Of a stretch of DNA of 6,876 bases, positions 1-3,475 are shown piece by piece. The notes under the pieces are model-generated. The model was not told the origin of the DNA. It did not search any database and was given only the letters and a program-made list of their open reading frames with translations. This stretch comes from an uncultured Bacilli bacterium (GTDB lineage Bacteria > Bacillota_I > Bacilli_A > RF39 > UBA660), in the NCBI GenBank assembly GCA_947588975.1, contig CANQAF010000051.1, positions 1 to 6,876 of the forward strand. Direction: 5' to 3'. Numbering within the stretch: position 1 is the first letter of the stretch; the number at the start of each line of letters is the position of its first letter. A program made the translations under genes and the position numbers.

Positions 1-168
1 TATTTTGCTAAATATATTAATGGTAATATTAAAGTTATGGAACCAACAAAATGCAAGGGTTATCATTTTTTTCAATATAATGAAGCTACAAAATCAGAAA
101 AAGTAAGTGATGGTTGTAAATATTTGATTAAAACTATTAATAAATATAATTTAAATAAATTATTATAA
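1..168 (+). CDS. NUDIX hydrolase, C-terminal fragment (5' end outside window)
   Basis: An open frame runs from base 1 to a TAA at 166-168 and gives the last 55 residues of a protein whose start lies upstream of the window. The segment V-M-E-P-T-K-C-K-G-Y-H-F-F resembles the conserved C-terminal strand of many NUDIX hydrolases, where an E-P-x-K-C-x-x-W/Y-x-W/F-F motif is followed by a short helix. NUDIX enzymes hydrolyse nucleoside diphosphates linked to another group, for example oxidised dNTPs. The NUDIX box itself (GX5EX7REUXEEXGU) would lie upstream and cannot be seen, so substrate and activity are unknown. The family call rests only on this C-terminal motif. The stop codon is about 30 bp before the repeat block at 201, and the hairpin at 242-268 with its T-run could terminate this transcript. 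Confidence 0.6.
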   Translation, partial: YFAKYINGNIKVMEPTKCKGYHFFQYNEATKSEKVSDGCKYLIKTINKYNLNKLL

Positions 169-241
169 AAATAAAAGTTATTTTACTTCTTTCTTTAGGG
201 TATCAGATTGATTGATACTCGGAAAATTCGAGTAAAAATAG

Positions 242-268
242 AAAACGTACTTGATAAAAGTACGTTTT
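242..268. promoter_or_regulatory. Perfect 11-bp inverted repeat over the -35 box, copy A
   Basis: The arms AAAACGTACTT (242-252) and AAGTACGTTTT (258-268) are exact reverse complements around a GATAA centre. The -35 box TTGATA (251-256) straddles the end of the left arm and the centre, so a protein bound here, or a cruciform, would affect the promoter directly. In this copy the right arm is followed by further T residues, so it could also act as an intrinsic terminator for the gene ending at 168. In copy B (3122-3148) the pairing is kept by a compensatory change (A244:T266 becomes C:G) while the T-run is lost. That favours an operator-like or structural role over a terminator. Confidence 0.7.
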
Positions 269-279
269 TATGTTATGAT
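251..279 (+). promoter_or_regulatory. Promoter of antisense RNA 1
   Basis: TTGATA (251-256), a 17-bp spacer and TATGAT (274-279) form a near-consensus vegetative promoter. It predicts a start at about 286-288. Both hexamers and the spacing are kept in the second copy at 3131-3159, where the -10 is TATTAT. No open reading frame with a ribosome binding site follows, which suits a non-coding transcript. Confidence 0.75.
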
Positions 280-304
280 GTATTTGTGCATGATACTTGC
301 ATAT

Positions 305-342
305 AATAAAAAAGGAACATTCAATATCGCATGTTGAATGTT
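305..342 (-). terminator. Intrinsic terminator of peptide mRNA 1
   Basis: On the minus strand a 9-bp stem, AACATTCAA/TTGAATGTT (plus-strand arms 316-324 and 334-342), is followed by a run of Ts (plus-strand A-run 308-313). It lies about 55 bp past the stop of the 27-codon gene and defines the 3' end of that mRNA inside the region transcribed as antisense RNA. Confidence 0.7.
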
Positions 343-366
343 GCCAATATAATTTTGGTTTCACCT
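334..366 (+). repeat. Leader-complementary elements inside antisense RNA 1
   Basis: TTGAATGTTGCCAAT (334-348) matches TTAAATGTTCCTAAT (525-539) at 12 of 15 positions in the same orientation. TTTTGGTTTCACCT (353-366) resembles GTTTGGCAATCACCC (505-519) with one extra base. The second members lie in the region transcribed on the minus strand as the peptide mRNA leader, so the two RNAs can pair there in trans: about 11 bp with one bulged G, then about 11 bp around an internal loop. This arrangement resembles the DRa/DRb direct repeats of the par locus. Confidence 0.55.
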
Positions 367-399
367 AAATCATTGCTGAGTTAGGTGATTTTCTTTTTA
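361..399 (+). terminator. Intrinsic terminator of antisense RNA 1
   Basis: An 8-bp stem, TCACCTAA (361-368) and TTAGGTGA (381-388), has a 12-nt loop and is followed by TTTTCTTTTTA. It ends the plus-strand RNA at about 396-399, at the stop codon of the convergent small gene. Confidence 0.75.
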
Positions 400-480
400 T
401 ATTAAAACTATAAATAGTAATAATACTAATAGGAAGATAAGAATTACTAAAGATAGAATTAAAAAATCCTTCTTGTTCAT
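397..480 (-). CDS. Small hydrophobic peptide, type I toxin-like (27 aa), locus 1
   Basis: ATG at 478-480 and TAA at 397-399 enclose 27 codons. The peptide begins M-N-K-K-D-F; the remaining 21 residues are all Leu, Ile, Val or Phe except one Ser, so it is a single membrane segment with a charged N-terminus and no hydrophilic tail. A strong Shine-Dalgarno GGGAGG (488-493) lies 7 nt upstream, and a full promoter (543-571) and a terminator (305-342) bracket it. A 4-bp hairpin (CTTC/GAAG, plus-strand 493-505) abuts the Shine-Dalgarno in the mRNA and could limit translation. Size, composition and the convergent antisense RNA match membrane-active toxins of type I modules (Fst, TxpA, Ibs and similar), but the sequence is not one I can place in a named family. 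Its paralogue is at 3277-3354. Toxicity is inferred. Confidence 0.7.
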   Translation of the reverse strand: MNKKDFLILSLVILIFLLVLLLFIVLI

Positions 481-504
481 TATATCGCCTCCCTTCTTTA
501 TGAA

Positions 505-539
505 GTTTGGCAATCACCCAACTATTAAATGTTCCTAAT
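505..539 (-). promoter_or_regulatory. Antisense-pairing region of peptide mRNA 1 leader
   Basis: The mRNA is predicted to start near 536. The leader contains GGAACATTTAA and GGGTGATTGCCAAAC (read on the minus strand), which can pair with antisense RNA 1 at 334-348 and 353-366. The elements lie between the 5' end and the Shine-Dalgarno, where pairing could block ribosome entry. Confidence 0.5.
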
Positions 540-542
540 AAA

Positions 543-571
543 ATTATACCAAACGTTTGTTCTTGATACAA
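543..571 (-). promoter_or_regulatory. Promoter of peptide gene 1
   Basis: On the minus strand TTGTAT (566-571), a 17-bp spacer and TATAAT (543-548) form a near-consensus promoter with a predicted start near 536. The leader is therefore about 55 nt. Confidence 0.75.
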
Positions 572-613
572 TATGTTTTATAAAAAAATTAGGACAATTT
601 AGAAAACACACTT

Positions 614-634
614 GCATATTAACAGCCAATATGC
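614..634 (-). terminator. Hairpin downstream of lysR, weak terminator candidate
   Basis: GCATATT (614-620) and AATATGC (628-634) form a 7-bp stem with a 7-nt loop, 40 bp past the stop of the LysR gene. On the minus strand it is followed by an interrupted T-rich tract (AAGTGTGTTTT), so termination would be imperfect. Nothing else is seen between 572 and 673. Confidence 0.35.
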
Positions 635-673
635 GTTTGTAAATACTAAAAATATAAATACATATCTACAAAA

Positions 674-1570
674 TTAATTTTTACTTTTTGTTATTATTTC
701 AATAAGTTTTTTAGTACTAAAATTAGGTACATGATTTTTAGATAATGCAATTCCTATATATCTACTAGGAATTTTTTCTTTTATTTTTAATTCAAATAAT
801 TCTTTATTTTTAATTGCATCTTTAATATATTCTTTAGTTGCATATCCGATACCAAGTCCAATTTTAGAAAATTTAACAACTAATGAATAACTTGCTAATT
901 CAATATTGGGTTTAAGAACAACTCCATTTTCTCTTGCTATATTATCTAAAAATTCTCTAGTATTTGATCCTTTTGCTTGTAAAATTAAAGGATAATTATT
1001 TAAATCTTTTAAAGATATTTCTTTAAGAGTTAAATCCTTATATTGATTATTTACTACAAAGCAATCATGTATCTTTTTACATTTAATAATATCAATGTCA
1101 TTACCATAATTTTTATCATTTAAATTTAATATTATAATATCTATTAATCCATTTTTTAGTTTTGGCATTAAATCTGAAGTTAAATTAGTAATTATTTGTA
1201 TATCTATTTTAGGATATAAAGAATGGAATTTTTCCAAATATGGAAGTAAAAATTCTTTTGTTAATGTTGTACTAATACCGATTTTTACACATCCTGTTTC
1301 TAGATTAATAAGATCAGTGAATTTGTTTTCAGCATTATTAATATATTCAATTGCTTGTTTTATATAGTTATAAAACTCTTTACCTTCTTCAGTAAGAATA
1401 ACTCCTCGTTTTGTTCTAACAAATAATTGCCCACCTAGTTGTTCTTCTAGGCTTTTAATCGACTTACTTATAGCTGGTTGAGATATACTTAATTCTTCAC
1501 TTGCTTTAGTAATATTAGAATGATTTGCTACTACGTAGAAGATTCTATATAATTCAAAGTCTATATTCAT
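674..1570 (-). CDS. LysR-type transcriptional regulator
   Basis: The 298-residue product has the usual LysR length. Residues 1-60 form the winged helix-turn-helix: F-E-L-Y-R-I-F-Y-V-V-A, then S-I-S-Q-P-A-I-S-K-S-I-K-S-L-E as recognition helix, then F-V-R-T-K-R-G-V-I-L-T-E-E-G wing. Residues 92 to the end look like the two-lobed periplasmic-binding-protein-like effector domain (V-K-I-G-I-S onward, with G-L-G-I-G-Y-A near the C-terminus). Such proteins bind DNA as tetramers and respond to a small molecule, which cannot be deduced here. The start is fixed by AGGAGG at 1576-1581, 5 nt upstream. A promoter (1613-1641) and a palindrome (1592-1619) precede it, suggesting autoregulation. The divergent gene, the usual LysR target, is now a coaE remnant followed by the PHP gene. 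Five of six Arg codons are AGA. Confidence 0.93.
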   Translation of the reverse strand: MNIDFELYRIFYVVANHSNITKASEELSISQPAISKSIKSLEEQLGGQLFVRTKRGVILTEEGKEFYNYIKQAIEYINNAENKFTDLINLETGCVKIGISTTLTKEFLLPYLEKFHSLYPKIDIQIITNLTSDLMPKLKNGLIDIIILNLNDKNYGNDIDIIKCKKIHDCFVVNNQYKDLTLKEISLKDLNNYPLILQAKGSNTREFLDNIARENGVVLKPNIELASYSLVVKFSKIGLGIGYATKEYIKDAIKNKELFELKIKEKIPSRYIGIALSKNHVPNFSTKKLIEIITKSKN

Positions 1571-1591
1571 AATAACCTCCTGTTATGACAA

Positions 1592-1619
1592 ATATAATTA
1601 ATATGTATTTTAATTATAT
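1592..1619. promoter_or_regulatory. Perfect 10-bp palindrome, probable LysR operator
   Basis: ATATAATTAA (1592-1601) and TTAATTATAT (1610-1619) are exact reverse complements separated by 8 bp. The element covers the -10 box and start region of the lysR promoter and lies between lysR and the divergent remnant. LysR regulators commonly bind AT-rich dyads with a T-N11-A core near their own promoter. High AT content raises the chance of a fortuitous palindrome, but position and perfection support an operator. Confidence 0.5.
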
Positions 1620-1641
1620 CAAGAAATGCAATATAATACAA
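1613..1641 (-). promoter_or_regulatory. Promoter of lysR gene
   Basis: On the minus strand TTGTAT (1636-1641), a 17-bp spacer and TATAAT (1613-1618) precede the gene, giving a leader of about 36 nt. The hexamers are the same as in the peptide 1 promoter. A plus-strand TATAAT at 1632-1637 with only a weak -35 overlaps the -35 box and would face the coaE remnant. Confidence 0.65.
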
Positions 1642-1659
1642 GTAGATGGAAAGGGAGGT

Positions 1660-2015
1660 ATGATTATAGGTATTTGTGGTAAAAGTATACTAGAAAATCA
1701 AATAATAAAGCAATAAATTTAGATATTGATAAAGTTGGTCATAGAGTATTATTACTACCAGAAATGAAAAAGAATTAATAAATTCATTTGGAGAATCTCT
1801 CATTAAAGAAAACATAGTTGATAGAAAAAAGCTTGAAGAAATAGTTTTTGATTCAAGAAACGAAATGAATCAATTATCCGATATTACATGGAAATATAAA
1901 TGATTACTTTTTAAATCTTCATAAAGATAAAAGCGTATATTTAGAAGAAACAAAACAATACTTTGAAAATGTAGAAGTTACTGAAGAAAGTAAAAAATTA
2001 ATATTAAGGAGATGA
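1660..2015 (+). pseudogene. coaE: Decayed dephospho-CoA kinase (coaE) remnant
   Basis: No intact frame exists, but three frames in succession give recognisable CoaE pieces. From ATG 1660: M-I-I-G-I-C-G-K-S, with the P-loop shortened, then a TAA at 1714. In a second frame, 1701-1775: N-K-A-I-N-L-D-I-D-K-V-G-H-R-V-L-L-L-P, matching the strand around the catalytic Asp (D-A-D in most CoaE). In a third, 1769-1900: F-G-E-S-L-I then D-R-K-K-L-E-E-I-V-F, the typical CoaE D-R-x-x-L-x-x-I-V-F block, ending I-T-W-K-Y before TGA 1901. A further frame, 1890-2015 (N-L-H-K-D-K-S-V-Y...), may be the degraded C-terminal part or a joined piece of another gene. CoaE phosphorylates dephospho-CoA in the last step of CoA synthesis and is normally about 200 residues; this relic cannot be functional, so an intact copy is expected elsewhere. 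Confidence 0.75.
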
Positions 2016-2021
2016 AAAATT

Positions 2022-2999
2022 ATGGAAAAAACAAATGCTGAAATTTATTCTGAAATGGAAGAATATGAAGATAATTTAGCAATAGAAACACTAAATAGAA
2101 TATATTTGGATAAAGTAATGAATCCATATAGAAAAAGTGAAAAAATAATAGATATGCATACGCATACAAATTATTCAGATGGTGATTTATCACCTCAAGA
2201 GTTAATAAGATTAGCAATAGATAAAAGAATTGGAACACTTGCTATCACTGACCATGATACTATTGAAGGAATTAAAAAAGTTAATAAAAATGAAGATATA
2301 ATTGTAAATAGTGGAATAGAAATTATAAATGGTATTGAATTATCTGCAAAAACTGATAAAGGAAGAATGCATATTTTAGGTTATGGTATTGATTTAAAAA
2401 ATAAAGCATTAAATAAAAAAATGATAGATTTAAAAGACAATAGTATTAATTCAGTTTTATCAATAATGGAACAAATTAAAAGAGATTATGGAATTAGATT
2501 CAGTTATGAAGATATAAAAACACTAGTTAATGCTAATCATAATCTAGGTCGTCCTGATTTAGCAAAACTTTGTGTTAAATATGGATACGCAACTACATCG
2601 CAAGATGCTTTTGATAAATATTTGATAGCCGCACATAATAAAACAAGACAAACAAGTAAAGGATTACCATATCAAGAATGTTTAGAACTAATAACAAATA
2701 GTGGTGGCATTCCAGTTCTAGCACATCCAAAGTCATTAGAATTATCAGAAAAGGAATTTTTAATTTTATTAAAAGAAATGATTGGTTGTGGACTAAAAGG
2801 TATTGAAGTATATCATTCAAGTCATTCAAAAGAAGAAATGGAATATTATTTAAAAATAGCAAACAAATATGGTTTATTAATAAGCGGCGGAAGTGATTTT
2901 CATGGAAAATCTGTTAAACCAGATATTGAATTAGGGACCGGTAAAGACAATAATATTAAAATTAAAGAATTATCATTACTTGCTAAATTACATAAATAA
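2022..2999 (+). CDS. PHP-domain phosphoesterase, TrpH/YciV (RNase AM) type
   Basis: The 325-residue protein carries the full PHP metal-binding set: D-M-H-T-H-T-N-Y-S-D-G (His46, His48, Asp53), I-T-D-H-D-T (His78), G-I-E-L-S (Glu106), His117, P-V-L-A-H-P (His235), and G-G-S-D-F-H-G (Asp292, His294). The G-R-P-D/H-L-A element at 176-181 and the overall order match the TrpH/YciV family, whose characterised members hydrolyse nucleoside 3',5'-bisphosphates and trim 5' RNA ends using metal ions. Substrate here is not proven. The PHP core starts at about residue 43; the first 40 residues are a Glu/Lys-rich extension that typical family members, starting near M-I-D-L-H-T-H, lack. AAGGAG at 2006-2011 lies 10 nt before the ATG and supports the start. 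The coaE remnant ends 6 bp upstream. Eight of nine Arg codons are AGA. Confidence 0.9.
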   Translation: MEKTNAEIYSEMEEYEDNLAIETLNRIYLDKVMNPYRKSEKIIDMHTHTNYSDGDLSPQELIRLAIDKRIGTLAITDHDTIEGIKKVNKNEDIIVNSGIEIINGIELSAKTDKGRMHILGYGIDLKNKALNKKMIDLKDNSINSVLSIMEQIKRDYGIRFSYEDIKTLVNANHNLGRPDLAKLCVKYGYATTSQDAFDKYLIAAHNKTRQTSKGLPYQECLELITNSGGIPVLAHPKSLELSEKEFLILLKEMIGCGLKGIEVYHSSHSKEEMEYYLKIANKYGLLISGGSDFHGKSVKPDIELGTGKDNNIKIKELSLLAKLHK

Positions 3000-3033
3000 T
3001 ATTTCAAAAATATAGGGTATTATTTTAGTGATC

Positions 3034-3054
3034 AGTTGTTTATCAACTATTTTT
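3034..3054 (+). terminator. Weak terminator after PHP gene
   Basis: AGTTG (3034-3038) and CAACT (3044-3048) form a 5-bp stem followed by ATTTTT, about 35 bp after the PHP stop codon. The stem is short, so some readthrough into the repeat block at 3081 is likely. Confidence 0.45.
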
Positions 3055-3121
3055 AAAGTTTTGGATATACTATATCTCCGTACCAGATTGATTGATACTC
3101 GGAATTTTTGAGTAAAAATAG

Positions 3122-3148
3122 AACACGTACTTGATAAAAGTACGTGTT
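3122..3148. promoter_or_regulatory. Perfect 11-bp inverted repeat over the -35 box, copy B
   Basis: AACACGTACTT (3122-3132) and AAGTACGTGTT (3138-3148) are perfect reverse complements around GATAA. Compared with copy A, both members of one pair have changed (A:T to C:G), so symmetry has been preserved. No T-run follows, which argues against a terminator in this copy. Confidence 0.7.
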
Positions 3149-3159
3149 GATGTTATTAT
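3131..3159 (+). promoter_or_regulatory. Promoter of antisense RNA 2
   Basis: TTGATA (3131-3136), a 17-bp spacer and TATTAT (3154-3159). The start is predicted near 3166-3168. Position and spacing are identical to the first locus. Confidence 0.75.
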
Positions 3160-3187
3160 GTATTTGTGCATGATACTTGCATAAAAT

Positions 3188-3227
3188 AAAAAAAGGATAC
3201 ATTTGATTATGAGAATCAGATGTATCC
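3188..3227 (-). terminator. Intrinsic terminator of peptide mRNA 2
   Basis: A 14-position stem, GGATACAT-T-TGATT (3195-3208) with AATCA-G-ATGTATCC (3214-3227), has a 5-nt loop and one T/G mismatch. On the minus strand it is followed by seven Ts (plus-strand A-run 3188-3194). It is one of the strongest hairpins in the window and lies about 50 bp past the stop of the 25-codon gene. Confidence 0.8.
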
Positions 3228-3237
3228 CTGTGGAATG

Positions 3238-3275
3238 CATCTGAAATCAACGATTGTTGAAAACAGATGTTTTTT
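3238..3275 (+). terminator. Intrinsic terminator of antisense RNA 2
   Basis: CATCTG (3238-3243) pairs with CAGATG (3264-3269), and inside it TCAAC (3247-3251) pairs with GTTGA (3256-3260) across a symmetric AAA/AAA internal loop. Six Ts follow (3270-3275). Confidence 0.75.
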
Positions 3276-3276
3276 G

Positions 3277-3354
3277 CTATTTTAGAAGTAAAATGATTAC
3301 AACTAAGAATAGGAGTAATATTATAATAAATTGAGAAAATTCTCTTTTTGTCAT
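3277..3354 (-). CDS. Small hydrophobic peptide, type I toxin-like (25 aa), locus 2
   Basis: ATG at 3352-3354 and TAG at 3277-3279 enclose 25 codons. The peptide starts M-T-K-R-E-F-S-Q-F, continues with Ile/Leu/Val/Phe only, and ends with Lys: a single membrane segment with a charged start. Aligned without gaps to the locus 1 peptide it shares M-x-K-[KR]-[DE]-F, a Phe-Leu at residues 16-17 and Val19. A weak Shine-Dalgarno (AAGTGG) lies about 10 nt upstream, just after a possible TTGA/TCAA mini-hairpin, the same arrangement as in locus 1. It has its own terminator (3188-3227) and faces antisense RNA 2. An overlapping longer frame on the same strand lacks these features. Role as a toxin is inferred from architecture and paralogy. 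Confidence 0.65.
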   Translation of the reverse strand: MTKREFSQFIIILLLFLVVIILLLK

Positions 3355-3377
3355 AATGAACTACCACTTGATATATT

Positions 3378-3391
3378 TCAAATGTACCTGT
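3378..3391 (-). promoter_or_regulatory. Antisense-pairing element in peptide mRNA 2 leader
   Basis: Plus-strand TCAAATGTACCTGT (3378-3391) is a direct repeat of TCAGATGTATCCCTGT (3216-3231) apart from one substitution and two extra bases. Because the two sites are transcribed in opposite directions, the RNAs are complementary here as well as at their overlapping 3' ends. Confidence 0.55.
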
Positions 3392-3408
3392 TACTGTTTC
3401 ACCATATT

Positions 3409-3434
3409 AAAACTATCTATTATGATAGTTTTTT
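3409..3434 (+). terminator. Hairpin with T-run upstream of ABC operon
   Basis: AAAACTATC (3409-3417) and GATAGTTTT (3424-3432) form a perfect 9-bp stem with a 6-nt loop, followed by two more Ts. On the plus strand it reads as an intrinsic terminator that would insulate the ABC operon from upstream transcription. As a DNA palindrome just upstream of the operon promoter it could equally be an operator. Confidence 0.5.
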
Positions 3435-3446
3435 CCATTATTGTAA
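3419..3446 (-). promoter_or_regulatory. Possible promoter of peptide gene 2
   Basis: On the minus strand TTACAA (3441-3446), a 16-bp spacer and CATAAT (3419-3424) could form a promoter giving a leader of about 58 nt, close to that of locus 1. The match is modest, and an alternative -10 (TATGGT, 3401-3406) without a -35 also exists. If real, its -35 overlaps the direct repeat of the divergent ABC promoter. Confidence 0.3.
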
Positions 3447-3475
3447 CTTAGTTGTAACTTTTCTTGGAATATAAT
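3441..3475 (+). promoter_or_regulatory. ABC operon promoter with phased direct repeat (activator site)
   Basis: TTGTAACTT occurs at 3441-3449 and again at 3452-3460, an 11-bp period. A consensus -10 TATAAT lies at 3470-3475, 9 bp after the second copy. The position where a -35 box should be (3447-3452, CTTAGT) has no match; the repeat replaces it. OmpR/PhoB-type response regulators bind tandem half-sites with about 11-bp spacing overlapping a poor -35. A response regulator gene begins at 6824, downstream of the same operon, and is the natural candidate to act here. Confidence 0.6.

Larger units (their letters stand above)
201..310 (+). repeat. Direct repeat block, copy A (antisense-RNA promoter block)
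   Basis: This 110-bp stretch recurs at 3081-3190 with an exact offset of 2880 bp, no gaps and 9 mismatches (101/110 identical). It contains a small hairpin (GTATCA/TGATAC, 200-218), a second weak one (CTCG/CGAG, 218-232), the A-rich run AGTAAAAATAGAA, the perfect inverted repeat at 242-268, a complete promoter, and the first roughly 25 nt of the predicted RNA. Similarity ends sharply on both sides: upstream sequence is unrelated, and downstream each copy continues into its own hairpins. The A-rich run just upstream of the -35 box looks like an UP element. No coding frame is conserved. Confidence 0.9.
286..398 (+). ncRNA. Predicted antisense RNA antitoxin 1 (about 110 nt)
   Basis: The transcript is predicted from the promoter at 251-279 to the T-run after the hairpin at 361-388. 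Its first 25 nt or so are shared with the second locus and can form a small 5' hairpin (TGCA...TGCA, 287-300). It then contains the hairpin 316-342, which read on the other strand is the terminator of the peptide mRNA, and the elements at 334-348 and 353-366 that can pair with the 5' leader of that mRNA. It ends exactly over the stop codon of the peptide gene. Convergent overlap plus a second contact at the mRNA leader is the layout of RNA II in par/Fst-type modules. The ends are inferred from promoter and terminator positions only. Confidence 0.62.
3081..3190 (+). repeat. Direct repeat block, copy B (antisense-RNA promoter block)
   Basis: Same element as 201-310, in the same orientation and without gaps. 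It carries the promoter TTGATA-N17-TATTAT, the inverted repeat with one compensated base pair, and the same first 25 nt or so of the predicted RNA. The CTCG/CGAG mini-hairpin of copy A becomes CTCG/TGAG here (3098-3112), keeping pairing only through a G-U pair in plus-strand RNA. Confidence 0.9.
3167..3275 (+). ncRNA. Predicted antisense RNA antitoxin 2 (about 109 nt)
   Basis: It runs from the promoter at 3131-3159 to the T-run at 3270-3275, ending 1 bp before the stop codon of the convergent peptide gene. The 5' 25 nt or so match antisense RNA 1; the rest differs. It contains a long hairpin (3195-3227) whose opposite strand is the peptide mRNA terminator. Within it, TCAGATGTATCCCTGT (3216-3231) can pair with the peptide mRNA leader at 3378-3391 over about 14 bp with a 2-nt bulge. 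Boundaries are inferred from signals only. Confidence 0.62.

Noticed and set aside
201..310. Repeat block as insertion sequence end or transposon relic
   Set aside because: The copies are direct, not inverted. No transposase remnant or target duplication is seen, and the content is explained by a promoter and RNA 5' end.
286..398. Plus-strand RNA as a riboswitch or leader of a protein gene
   Set aside because: It ends at an intrinsic terminator with no plus-strand gene for more than 1 kb downstream, and it does not resemble a riboswitch class I can recognise.
365..571. 68-codon minus-strand frame spanning the locus 1 peptide gene
   Set aside because: Its ATG (571) lies in the -35 box upstream of the predicted transcription start, it has no ribosome site, and the strong Shine-Dalgarno at 488-493 serves the 27-codon gene in another frame.
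1898..1903. TGA read as tryptophan, rescuing the coaE frame
   Set aside because: Reading through does not restore CoaE similarity in that frame, other lesions remain, and intact genes in the window use TGG for Trp.
3053..3367. 104-codon minus-strand frame across locus 2
   Set aside because: It runs through two terminator hairpins and the conserved promoter block, has no ribosome site, and its equivalent is not open in locus 1. The 25-codon frame is the one with a paralogue.
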